From Paenibacillus selenitireducens (lineage in GTDB: Bacteria; Bacillota; Bacilli; Paenibacillales; Paenibacillaceae), in NCBI RefSeq assembly GCF_002021565.1, contig NZ_MSZX01000004.1:62027-126026 (forward strand): 64,000 nt of DNA, written 5' to 3'. This document shows positions 18,104-26,296 of this stretch, in pieces. The notes below the pieces were generated by a model, which was given only the letters and a program-made list of their open reading frames with translations, searched no databases and was not told where the DNA came from. The stretch's first letter is position 1, and every line of letters starts with the position of its first letter. The translations under genes were made by a program, and so were the position numbers.

Positions 18104-18700
18104 ATGCATAAAGTCGGCATCTTCGGCGGGACCTTTGATCCCATTCATATAGGACATTTGCTCCTTGCGGAACATACGTGTGAAGTCTTGCATCTAGATG
18201 AGGTGTGGTTCATGCCGGCTGCAGACCCGCCGCATAAAGATTACCAGCCGCTCGCTACGGGGCAGGAACGGTTGGAAATGATTCGTCTGGCGATTGAAGG
18301 GCATCCGTTCTTTCGCTTGACGGATATTGAGATGGAGCGCGGTGGTGTTTCCTATACAGTAGATACCATCGAAGAGCTTCAACGTCGTCATGCGAACCAT
18401 GCCTTTTCGTTTCTGATGGGCGCGGATATGGTGAATTATTTGCCTAAGTGGCATCGCATTGATGATTTGGCGTTACGTATTGAGTTTATTGGTGTGCAGA
18501 GACCGGGTACGACCTTACACTTGAATGAGTTACCTGCACATATACGCGATAAAGTGAAGATGGTTGAAATCCCGCTTATTGAATTGTCCTCGACGGAGAT
18601 TCGGGAGCGTGCGAGTCAAGGCCGGTCTTACCGGTATATGGTACCGGAGCCAGTCCATCAATTCATCCAAAGGAATGATCTGTATGAATCGAAGTCGTGA
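18104..18700 (+). CDS. nadD: Nicotinate-nucleotide adenylyltransferase
   Basis: A 198-residue enzyme forming deamido-NAD from nicotinate mononucleotide and ATP. The nucleotidyltransferase motif GIFGGTFDPIHIGHLLLAEH contains the HxGH signature. A second signature, LIELSSTEIRERASQGRS, carries the ISSTxIR-type loop. GAAGGA precedes the ATG at 18104. Its end overlaps the yqeK start by 17 nt, and this linkage is conserved in Bacillales. Confidence 0.96.
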   Translation: MHKVGIFGGTFDPIHIGHLLLAEHTCEVLHLDEVWFMPAADPPHKDYQPLATGQERLEMIRLAIEGHPFFRLTDIEMERGGVSYTVDTIEELQRRHANHAFSFLMGADMVNYLPKWHRIDDLALRIEFIGVQRPGTTLHLNELPAHIRDKVKMVEIPLIELSSTEIRERASQGRSYRYMVPEPVHQFIQRNDLYESKS

Positions 18701-19256
18701 AGCGATAATTGAAGCTGTGCGTTCTCAGATGCCTGCGAAACGTTGGGATCACACATTAGGTGTCATGACAACGTCCGTGAAGCTCGCAGAACAATATGGC
18801 GGCGACCCTGTAAGAGCAGAGTTAGCAGCGATTTTACATGATGTAGCGAAATATTGGCCGATCGATCGATTGGAACGGGTCGTACGTGAGCAGCATATGC
18901 CGGCGATCCTGTTGGAACATGATAAGCAGTTATGGCATGCGCCTGTTGGCGCATTTGTTGCAGAGAATGATTTTGGGATTACGGATCCGGAAGTATTGGA
19001 TGCGATTCGTTATCATACCTCAGGGCGCGAACAAATGACCTTGATGGACAAAATCGTCTGTTTAGCAGACTATATGGAACCGGGAAGAGATTTCCCAGGT
19101 GTGAATAATATTCGTGAACTAGCCAAACATAGCCTTGAAGAGGCTTTGATTGCAGGATTTGATTCCACCATAGAACTGTTAGTATCGAAGAAAAAACGAA
19201 TTTATCCGCTAACGATCTTAGCGAGAAATGATTTAATACAACATTTGGGAGGTTGA
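18684..19256 (+). CDS. yqeK: HD-domain hydrolase YqeK (Ap4A hydrolase-like)
   Basis: A 190-residue HD-superfamily phosphohydrolase. Metal ligands are visible in RWDHTLGVM, in the HD pair of LAAILHDVAKYW, and in HAPVGAFVA and the RYHTSG segment. Members of this family split diadenosine tetraphosphate symmetrically into two ADP. The start at 18684 has AAAGGA 9 nt upstream; the longer open frame upstream only reads through nadD. Confidence 0.92.
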   Translation: MNRSREAIIEAVRSQMPAKRWDHTLGVMTTSVKLAEQYGGDPVRAELAAILHDVAKYWPIDRLERVVREQHMPAILLEHDKQLWHAPVGAFVAENDFGITDPEVLDAIRYHTSGREQMTLMDKIVCLADYMEPGRDFPGVNNIRELAKHSLEEALIAGFDSTIELLVSKKKRIYPLTILARNDLIQHLGG

Positions 19257-19259
19257 CGA

Positions 19260-19604
19260 ATGGCGGTTCAGTCCAAAGAATTACTAGAAATTGCAGTTAC
19301 GGCAGCAGATGAAAAGAAAGCGATGAATATCGTTGCATTAGATCTTCAAGGGATTTCCTTGATTGCAGATTATTTTGTCATTTGCCACGGGAATTCAGAT
19401 ACACAAGTGAATGCGATCGCGACGGAAATCCGCAAACGCGTTCATGAAAAGGGTGGTATCGTTCGCGGAATCGAGGGCATGGATTCGGCTCGTTGGGTAC
19501 TCATGGATCTTGGGGATGTTGTCGTGCACATCTTCCATCGTGATGAGCGTGAATATTACAACATTGAACGACTATGGTCTGATGCGAAAGTTGTGAATCT
19601 ATGA
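19260..19604 (+). CDS. rsfS: Ribosome silencing factor RsfS
   Basis: A 114-residue protein of the YbeB/Iojap family, which binds ribosomal protein uL14 and blocks subunit joining in starvation. The conserved core reads DYFVICHGNSDTQVNAIA, then GIEGMDSARWVLMDLGDVVV and the closing YYNIERLWSDA. A GGGAGG ribosome binding site lies at a good distance. It overlaps the next gene by 4 nt. Confidence 0.96.
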   Translation: MAVQSKELLEIAVTAADEKKAMNIVALDLQGISLIADYFVICHGNSDTQVNAIATEIRKRVHEKGGIVRGIEGMDSARWVLMDLGDVVVHIFHRDEREYYNIERLWSDAKVVNL

Positions 19605-20509
19605 GCTTAATCGCAGGTACAGTCGTCCAATTACCTATTGATCGTGAGGTATCTCCCTATGGCTTTTTTCTAACCAATGGGGAGCAGGATGTCCTGCTTC
19701 ATTATTCGGAAATTATCGGTCAAGTGGAGCCGGGGCAAATCGTAGAGGTCTTTATCTTTTACGATACGGAAGATCGTCTAGCTGCGACAATGAAGACCCC
19801 TTATTTGACGTTAGGGGATTTGGCATTACTTGAAGTAGCGGATATTCATCCTCGTCTTGGTTGTTTCTTGGAGATGGGATTGGGTCGCCAACTGCTCTTG
19901 CCCATTCGCGAATTACCTGAGCTGAAGGAGCTTCATCCCCAAGTGGGGGATAAAGTGTTCGTCACGATGGATCATGATAAGCAAGGACGACTAAAGGCGA
20001 AGCTTGCTGGAGAACGCGAATTGGACCCGCTTACGTTCCATGCGCCAAGCACTTGGTTAAACCAGTGGGTCGAAGGCACGGTGTACAAAACCCTTCAAAT
20101 GGGAACGTTCGTCCTTGTGGATGGCGGTGTTCTTGGTTTCGGGGTGATAGGAATGATTCATAGCTCGGAACGTGTGAATATGCTTCGTCTTGGCGAGCGC
20201 GTAAAAGCGAGAGTCAGCTTTATTCGAGAAGATGGACGGATCAATCTGTCGATGGCAGCTCGCAAAGAAGTTGGGCGTGAAGAGGATGCCGATCGTTTAC
20301 TTGCTTTCATCAAAGAACGTCCGAATGGCGCGATGCCTTATTCGGATGCTACCCCGCCAGATATTATCAAGCAGCGCTTTGGGATTAGCAAATCAGCATT
20401 TAAGCGTGCGTTAGGTAAATTAATGCGCGAGGGGCTTGTGACGCAAAAAGATAACTGGACGTATCTAAAAACGGAGAATACCGAAAACGTGGAGAGCGAT
20501 TCACAATGA
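19601..20509 (+). CDS. cvfB: S1-domain RNA-binding protein CvfB
   Basis: A 302-residue protein (YitL/CvfB family). Several OB-fold/S1-like domains fill residues 1-220, including the S1-type segment GTVYKTLQMGTFVLVDGGVL and ERVKARVSFIREDGRINLS. The C-terminal 65 residues form a winged helix that begins PPDIIKQRFGISKSAFKRAL. CvfB binds RNA and affects virulence-factor expression in Staphylococcus. In B. subtilis yitL lies elsewhere, so its insertion between rsfS and yqeM is a local difference. Both junctions are 4-nt ATGA overlaps. Confidence 0.9.
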   Translation: MSLIAGTVVQLPIDREVSPYGFFLTNGEQDVLLHYSEIIGQVEPGQIVEVFIFYDTEDRLAATMKTPYLTLGDLALLEVADIHPRLGCFLEMGLGRQLLLPIRELPELKELHPQVGDKVFVTMDHDKQGRLKAKLAGERELDPLTFHAPSTWLNQWVEGTVYKTLQMGTFVLVDGGVLGFGVIGMIHSSERVNMLRLGERVKARVSFIREDGRINLSMAARKEVGREEDADRLLAFIKERPNGAMPYSDATPPDIIKQRFGISKSAFKRALGKLMREGLVTQKDNWTYLKTENTENVESDSQ

Positions 20510-21288
20510 TGCAATCCTATGAGCAATTTGCCTATGTTTATGATGAACTGATGGCAGATATGCCTTACACAGAGTGGCTGCGATTCGCTCGCCAAGGCTG
20601 GGATACATATGGGAAGCCAAAGAGCATCGTTGATTTGGGCTGCGGGACAGGCAGTTTAGCCATTCCGTTAGCAAGCGAAGGTTATCGGGTGACAGGCATC
20701 GACCTATCAGCAGATATGCTTGCTGTTGCGCATCAGAAGCTCGATCAGTCGCCAGCAGGCAGCCGGTTGTTGCGGGAAGGGCGCATCCGCCTTGTACAGC
20801 AGGATATGAGGGAATGGGAGATTCCAGATGAAGTGGATTCCGTTATTTCTTTCTGTGATTGCTTGAATTATCTCGTGGAAGACGGAGATCTGGAGCAAGC
20901 CTTTCAACGAACCTATGCAGCACTCAAACCGGGCGGATCCTTCTTATTTGATGTGCATCATCCTCGCCAATTTGAAAAGTATGTCGCTGAGCAGCCTTTC
21001 ATTTATGATGAAGAGAACATATCTTATATTTGGGTGTGTGATTATGAACCTTCCCTGCATGAAATTGAGCATCAATTAACGATTTTTGCTCGCGCTGAAG
21101 GGCAATCAGGTGGGCAGGATTTGTTCCAACGGTTCGAAGAAATGCATGTTCAGCGTGCGTATGATCCCGAATGGATTATGTCTCAGCTGCATGCCGTCGG
21201 ATTTACGAGTGTGCATACGTTTGGGGATTTCACCTGGAACCAGCCAACGGATGAGACGAGCCGATTATTTTATATTGCATTGAAATAG
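20506..21288 (+). CDS. yqeM: SAM-dependent methyltransferase YqeM
   Basis: A 260-residue class I methyltransferase. Motif I is IVDLGCGTGSLAIPLA, the acidic motif II is VTGIDLSADMLAVA, and the motif IV region reads SFCDCLNYL. The start YEQFAYVYDELMADMPYTEW is the YqeM signature. Its substrate is unknown. It is the last gene of the yqeG operon, 11 nt before the leuS promoter. Confidence 0.88.
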   Translation: MMQSYEQFAYVYDELMADMPYTEWLRFARQGWDTYGKPKSIVDLGCGTGSLAIPLASEGYRVTGIDLSADMLAVAHQKLDQSPAGSRLLREGRIRLVQQDMREWEIPDEVDSVISFCDCLNYLVEDGDLEQAFQRTYAALKPGGSFLFDVHHPRQFEKYVAEQPFIYDEENISYIWVCDYEPSLHEIEHQLTIFARAEGQSGGQDLFQRFEEMHVQRAYDPEWIMSQLHAVGFTSVHTFGDFTWNQPTDETSRLFYIALK

Positions 21289-21298
21289 TTGTTCTACC

Positions 21299-21614
21299 TT
21301 GACATAGACGTTGTCGATTTTTTATAATGAGCAGTATTAAGCTAGATATGGAAGAAGACTTTGATGAGGATTATTAGTTTTGATCGAATTCTGTCAGAGA
21401 GTCGGCGGGTGGTGAAAGCCGATGGTTCGTCAAAATCAACTCGCCTCTGAGTCATGCGGTCAACTCCAAGTGGATCAAATCGCATCGTTTCACCCGCGTT
21501 AAGGGTGCTAAAGGGAGCATTTGGCAAAGTATGCCAAGGGCTAACTAGGGTGGTACCACGGGAGCAACCTCTCGTCCCTAGCGACATGTTTGCGCTACGG
21601 ATGAGAGGTTTTTT
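21299..21614 (+). promoter_or_regulatory. leuS promoter and leucine T-box riboswitch
   Basis: A consensus promoter (TTGACA 21299-21304, TATAAT 21323-21328, 18-bp spacer) drives a leader with T-box features. Stem I has pairing CAGAG/CTCTG around 21393-21450, and a candidate specifier CTC (Leu) lies at 21440-21442. The T-box motif TAGGGTGGTACCACG spans about 21546-21560. CTAGGG (21545-21550) can pair with CCCTAG (21576-21581) as antiterminator. The same CCCTAG also sits in the terminator stem 21566-21583/21593-21610, which ends in six T residues. The two folds exclude each other, so uncharged tRNA-Leu should permit read-through into leuS. Confidence 0.93.
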
Positions 21615-21654
21615 GTATGAAAAATGGTTGATATCGTAGGAGGATGAAGAGCGA

Positions 21655-24096
21655 ATGACACAGGAAATTCAGCAATCACAAGGGTATAACCCATTTGTCA
21701 TTGAACCGAAATGGCAGAAGTATTGGGACGCAGACAAAACATTTAAGACGATTGACGATCCAAGCAAGAAGAAATTCTACGCCCTGGATATGTTTCCGTA
21801 TCCATCAGGTGCAGGCCTGCACGTAGGACATCCAGAAGGATATACGGCGACGGATATTGTATCACGTTATAAGCGTATGCAAGGATATAACGTCCTTCAT
21901 CCGATGGGTTGGGATGCATTTGGGTTGCCAGCCGAACAACACGCATTAGATACGGGGGAACACCCGCGCGACATTACGGTGAAGAACATTAACAACTTCC
22001 GCCGTCAAATCAAGTCGCTAGGATTCTCCTATGACTGGGATCGTGAGATCAGTACAACAGATCCGGAATATTACAAATGGACGCAGTGGATTTTTATCCA
22101 ATTGTACAAAATGGGTCTTGCATATGTCGCTGAAGTGCCAGTGAACTGGTGTGAAGCGCTTGGAACGGTTCTATCCAATGAGGAAGTGATCGATGGACTC
22201 AGTGAGCGTGGGAACCATCCGGTTGTGCGTAAGCCGATGCGTCAATGGATGCTGAAGATTACGGCTTATGCCGATCGTCTATTAGATGATTTGGAAGAAT
22301 TGGATTGGGCGGAGAGCATTAAGGATATGCAGCGGAACTGGATTGGTAAATCCAAGGGGGCTGAAGTCAACTTTGCGATCGATGGCTATGAAGGGCAATT
22401 AACGGTATTTACGACGCGTCCTGACACATTATTCGGTGCTACGTATTGCGTGCTTGCGCCTGAGCATGAGTTGGTAGCGGCGATTACGACAGCGGAACAA
22501 GCTGATGCTGTAGCTGCGTATCAACTGAAAGCTTCGCATAAGAGTGATTTAGAGCGTACAGATTTGGCAAAAGACAAAAGCGGCGTATTCACGGGTGCCT
22601 ATGCCATTAACCCAGTGAATGGTGAGAAATTGCCGATTTGGATCGCAGATTATGTGCTTGCCGGGTATGGATCAGGTGCGATTATGGCGGTTCCTGCGCA
22701 TGATGAACGTGACTGGGAATTTGCTAAGAAATTTGATTTGCCAATTATTGAAGTCGTTCAAGGCGGGAATGTTCAAGAGGAAGCTTATGCTGGTGAAGGT
22801 GCACATGTGAACTCTGGCTTCTTGGATGGCTTGAACAAAGAAGATGCTATGGCTTCCATGATCGAGTGGCTTGAGTCGAACGGAAAAGGTCAAGGTAAAG
22901 TGACGTACCGATTGCGTGATTGGTTGTTCAGCCGTCAACGTTATTGGGGAGAGCCAATTCCGGTGATTCATCTGGAAGACGGAACCATGAAGACGATTCC
23001 GGAAGATCAGCTTCCATTGTTGCTGCCTGATGTGGAACATATTAAACCATCCGGTACAGGAGAGTCCCCGCTGGCGAATGTTACGGAGTGGGTAAACACG
23101 GTTGATCCGGAGACAGGAATGGCAGCTCGTCGCGAGACGAATACCATGCCGCAATGGGCGGGCAGCTGTTGGTATTACTTGCGTTTCATCGATCCGAAGA
23201 ACAACGATGAATTGTGTGCGAAGGACAAACAACAAGCTTGGTTGCCTGTTGACTTATATATTGGCGGAGCTGAGCATGCCGTACTTCACTTGTTGTATGC
23301 CCGTTTCTGGCACAAAGTATTGTACGATCTGGGTATCGTCGATACGAAAGAGCCGTTCCACAAGCTTGTGAACCAAGGAATGATCTTGGGGATGAACAAT
23401 GAGAAAATGAGTAAATCGCGTGGGAATGTCATTAATCCGGATGATATTGTCAACGAGTTCGGCGCCGATACATTACGGATGTACGAAATGTTCATGGGAC
23501 CTTTGGAAGCAACGAAGCCTTGGAACACGAATGGGGTAGAGGGATCGTACCGTTTCTTGGCACGGATCTGGCGCCTCATCGTAACGGAGGATGGCGTACT
23601 TAATCCGAAGATTACCGATGGAGAAGGTAGTGAAGCATTTAAGCGGACATGGCATCGCACCGTGAAGAAAGTGACCGAAGATTTCGATGGTCTACGTTTC
23701 AACACGGCGATCAGCCAGTTAATGATATTTATTAATGAGGCTTACAAAGCAGAAGAATTGCCTCGTCAAGCGATCGAGAACTTCGTGCAGATGCTGGCTC
23801 CGCTTGCACCACATATCACGGAAGAGCTATGGGAACGTCTGGGTCACTCCGGTAGTATCTCTTATGTAGCGTGGCCAACGTATGATGAGTCGTTGACCGT
23901 CGATGCTGAAGTTGAGATTGTCGTACAAGTAAACGGAAAAATTGTTGAACGCATGATGATCGGCAAAGACTTGGACGAATCAGGTATGCAAGAAAAAGCA
24001 TTAGCACAGCCAAATGTTCAAGCCGCGATGAATGGCAAGACGATTCGTAAAGTTATTGCTGTCAAAGGCAAGCTCGTTAATATTGTGGTCGGTTAA
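21655..24096 (+). CDS. leuS: Leucyl-tRNA synthetase
   Basis: An 813-residue class Ia aminoacyl-tRNA synthetase. The HIGH motif appears as [14 protein letters not shown], and the catalytic loop as [17 protein letters not shown]. The CP1 editing domain (residues about 220-400) includes [12 protein letters not shown] and the editing Asp in [14 protein letters not shown]. The length and a TAGGAGG ribosome binding site are normal. Expression is governed by the T-box leader. Its last 20 bp overlap the end of comER on the other strand. Confidence 0.98.
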   Translation: MTQEIQQSQGYNPFVIEPKWQKYWDADKTFKTIDDPSKKKFYALDMFPYPSGAGLHVGHPEGYTATDIVSRYKRMQGYNVLHPMGWDAFGLPAEQHALDTGEHPRDITVKNINNFRRQIKSLGFSYDWDREISTTDPEYYKWTQWIFIQLYKMGLAYVAEVPVNWCEALGTVLSNEEVIDGLSERGNHPVVRKPMRQWMLKITAYADRLLDDLEELDWAESIKDMQRNWIGKSKGAEVNFAIDGYEGQLTVFTTRPDTLFGATYCVLAPEHELVAAITTAEQADAVAAYQLKASHKSDLERTDLAKDKSGVFTGAYAINPVNGEKLPIWIADYVLAGYGSGAIMAVPAHDERDWEFAKKFDLPIIEVVQGGNVQEEAYAGEGAHVNSGFLDGLNKEDAMASMIEWLESNGKGQGKVTYRLRDWLFSRQRYWGEPIPVIHLEDGTMKTIPEDQLPLLLPDVEHIKPSGTGESPLANVTEWVNTVDPETGMAARRETNTMPQWAGSCWYYLRFIDPKNNDELCAKDKQQAWLPVDLYIGGAEHAVLHLLYARFWHKVLYDLGIVDTKEPFHKLVNQGMILGMNNEKMSKSRGNVINPDDIVNEFGADTLRMYEMFMGPLEATKPWNTNGVEGSYRFLARIWRLIVTEDGVLNPKITDGEGSEAFKRTWHRTVKKVTEDFDGLRFNTAISQLMIFINEAYKAEELPRQAIENFVQMLAPLAPHITEELWERLGHSGSISYVAWPTYDESLTVDAEVEIVVQVNGKIVERMMIGKDLDESGMQEKALAQPNVQAAMNGKTIRKVIAVKGKLVNIVVG

Positions 24097-24922
24097 CTTC
24101 CGTCCGGTTAAACAGAACGTTTAATTTTTCTAAATCTTCATCATATTTGGTATGGGTGGCTCGAATTAATTGATGGAAAACGCCCTGAAGCTCATTCTCT
24201 AACAAGTGAAGAGCTTCGGCGGTGATTCCGCCTGGGACGGCGACACGGGTCTGAACTTCTTCAGGCGTAAGTCGGCCCTCCGTTAATAATTTGCCTGTTC
24301 CTAGCACCATTTCACTGGCAAGACAGGTCGCTTGTTCCCGATTAATTCCCGTCGTTTCCACCGCAGCATCAATCCATTTTTGTAGAAAAAAAGCAATGAA
24401 GGCCGGTCCGCAGCTAGAGAAATCCGAAGTCACCCTGGTGTAATTTTCTTCAACGATTACAGGACGACTTATGGATTGCAACAAATCCTCCAGCAGCAAC
24501 CGGTCTTTGCCTTTTATACGACTGCCATATATGCACAACGTTGCACCGCTCAATACGGAGTTCGTAATACTCGGTATGACTTTGGCAATTTTGCAGCGCA
24601 AATGATCTTCTAGATGAAGGATTTGCACTGGGCTCGTGATGGAGACAAGAATTTGATGATCCTGAACGATAGGTTCAATTTCATCGACAACTCTCTTAAA
24701 TTGCATCGGTTTAACGCATAGAAATATGATTTCACTTCCGACTACCGTTTCGGTATTGGAGGTGGCAATTTGCAGCCCCGGATATTGAGATGCCAATTGA
24801 TGAACCTTCTGCATGGTTCGATTACTGGCGATAATTTGCCCCGGTTCAAGTGCACCGGATTCAATGAACGATTCGATCAGCGTCCTGCCCATACTCCCCG
24901 TTCCGATGAATCCTACTTTCAT
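24077..24922 (-). CDS. comER: ComER, pyrroline-5-carboxylate reductase family
   Basis: A 281-residue protein with the ProC fold: NAD(P)-binding [20 protein letters not shown], the LCVKP segment and the dimerisation signature [18 protein letters not shown]. Its position, divergent from comEA, identifies it as ComER rather than ProC. In B. subtilis comER is not needed for transformation; in some bacilli it influences sporulation and biofilm formation. Its stop lies within the leuS coding region (20-bp convergent overlap), leaving no room for a separate terminator. Confidence 0.92.
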   Translation of the reverse strand: MKVGFIGTGSMGRTLIESFIESGALEPGQIIASNRTMQKVHQLASQYPGLQIATSNTETVVGSEIIFLCVKPMQFKRVVDEIEPIVQDHQILVSITSPVQILHLEDHLRCKIAKVIPSITNSVLSGATLCIYGSRIKGKDRLLLEDLLQSISRPVIVEENYTRVTSDFSSCGPAFIAFFLQKWIDAAVETTGINREQATCLASEMVLGTGKLLTEGRLTPEEVQTRVAVPGGITAEALHLLENELQGVFHQLIRATHTKYDEDLEKLNVLFNRTEVNRPQY

Positions 24923-25030
24923 CCTGATTCCTCCCTTATCTTGCTATGAGCACATTCTATTTTTTCAATATATGCACAATGGTTTGACCATCATGCTATG
25001 ATATGACAATCTTTCAAAGAAGGTGACTAG

Positions 25031-25585
25031 ATGGAACGACAAGGACAATCCATGTCTGACCGTAAAAGTTGGTTCATGTTCGGCCTTGTATGTATTGGGG
25101 TAAGTATATTGGTATTCGCTTGGATTCGTTCTTCCTCCGCCGCTGATATTCCGGGTTGGACGAAGTTGAATGATGGCATGGAACAGACGTTAACCTCGAA
25201 TACATTGCAAGAAACAAAATCCAAAGATGTCTCTAGTACACAAAGCGCAACCATACAGACAGATACTTCTCCTGAGGTGAAACCTAAGAAAACCGATATC
25301 GTAGAAGCCCCGAGTCAGGCGATCATTCCGATACCATCCTCGCAAGTGAATAATGATATGCGTCAAGGAGAAACAAAGATCGAACCTGTTCATCAGCTTA
25401 TTCCGTTGAATGCAGCCACGAAAGAACAGCTGATGGAGCTGCCAGGGATAGGTGATAGCAAAGCAAAGGCAATTATCGCTTACCGGGAGGCGCACGGGAA
25501 GTTTGCGTCGATTGATGAGCTTCGGAATGTGAAGGGAATTGGTCCCAAGGTGTTCGCTAAATTGAAACCGTTGGTTGGGTTGTAA
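25031..25585 (+). CDS. comEA: ComEA competence DNA receptor
   Basis: A 184-residue membrane-anchored DNA receptor for transformation. One membrane helix lies at about residues 13-30. A long Ser/Thr/Gln/Pro-rich linker covers about 40-120. The C-terminus holds two helix-hairpin-helix motifs (NAATKEQLMELPGIGDSKA and SIDELRNVKGIGPKVFAKL) that bind double-stranded DNA. B. subtilis ComEA has a structured oligomerisation (SLBB-like) domain between helix and HhH. I see only low-complexity linker here, so that domain may be missing. AAGAAGGTG precedes the ATG. Confidence 0.92.
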   Translation: MERQGQSMSDRKSWFMFGLVCIGVSILVFAWIRSSSAADIPGWTKLNDGMEQTLTSNTLQETKSKDVSSTQSATIQTDTSPEVKPKKTDIVEAPSQAIIPIPSSQVNNDMRQGETKIEPVHQLIPLNAATKEQLMELPGIGDSKAKAIIAYREAHGKFASIDELRNVKGIGPKVFAKLKPLVGL

Positions 25586-25672
25586 TGGTGTGAAAACCGT
25601 TGAAAATATACACCGTTATGAAAACATGCTACAATGGTCGCATCACTTAACTAAGCTGGAGATGAAACGAAC

Positions 25673-26179
25673 ATGCGTAAAGACTGGGATACTTATTTTA
25701 TGGACATCGCCTACATGGTCTCAACACGCTCCCGTTGTCCGAGACGCCATGTCGGCGCCGTTCTTGTACAAGGCAAGAAGCTGCTCGGTACCGCCTATAA
25801 CGGGGCACCTATGGGTGTACCTGATTGTGAAGAAGCGGGATGTATGATTGCAGAAGAATATGAATTGAAAATCATAGATGGACGCGAAGAGATGGTGAAG
25901 AAGCAGCGTTGTGTTCGAACCATTCATGCAGAGCAAAACTTATTGTTGTTCACAGACCGCAATGACCGGGAGGGCTCGATCGTCTATGTCACAGATCAGC
26001 CCTGCTGGACTTGTGCGAATATGTTAGCCAATAGCGGTGTGGTTGAAATCGTATACCATCGTCCATACCCGAAAGATAGTGAAAAAGTAATTACGATGAT
26101 GGAGCATAAAGGAATTACCTTCCGCCACTTGGCAGGTTATCAACCGCCGAATGATACCGTGATGTCTGTCTCCAACTGA
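25673..26179 (+). CDS. comEB: dCMP deaminase (ComEB)
   Basis: A 168-residue zinc-dependent cytidine/deoxycytidylate deaminase. The active site shows H85-A-E87 (TIHAEQN) and the PCWTC motif (C111, C114). It deaminates dCMP to dUMP for dTTP synthesis. It lies between comEA and comEC, as in B. subtilis, although it has no required role in DNA uptake. An extended -10 (TGCTACAAT at about 25628-25635) suggests its own promoter. GGAGATGA is the likely ribosome binding site. A terminator separates it from comEC. Confidence 0.95.
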   Translation: MRKDWDTYFMDIAYMVSTRSRCPRRHVGAVLVQGKKLLGTAYNGAPMGVPDCEEAGCMIAEEYELKIIDGREEMVKKQRCVRTIHAEQNLLLFTDRNDREGSIVYVTDQPCWTCANMLANSGVVEIVYHRPYPKDSEKVITMMEHKGITFRHLAGYQPPNDTVMSVSN

Positions 26180-26217
26180 TAGAGAAATAAGCAATCCAAT
26201 CGTATATAACCATGAGG

Positions 26218-26275
26218 AAGAACCTTCAATCCTAACGCCAAACCTATGGCGAAGATGATTGAAGGTTCTTTTTGT
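26218..26275 (+). terminator. Terminator between comEB and comEC
   Basis: Perfect 13-bp stem AGAACCTTCAATC/GATTGAAGGTTCT with an internal small stem (GCC/GGC), followed by TTTTTG. Confidence 0.9.
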
Positions 26276-26296
26276 TTAGGAGAGGTGGCAGGTTAG

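Noticed and set aside
22672-23235. 187-residue frame opposite leuS
   Set aside because: It is fully antisense to the conserved leuS catalytic region, with no motif or ribosome binding site of its own.
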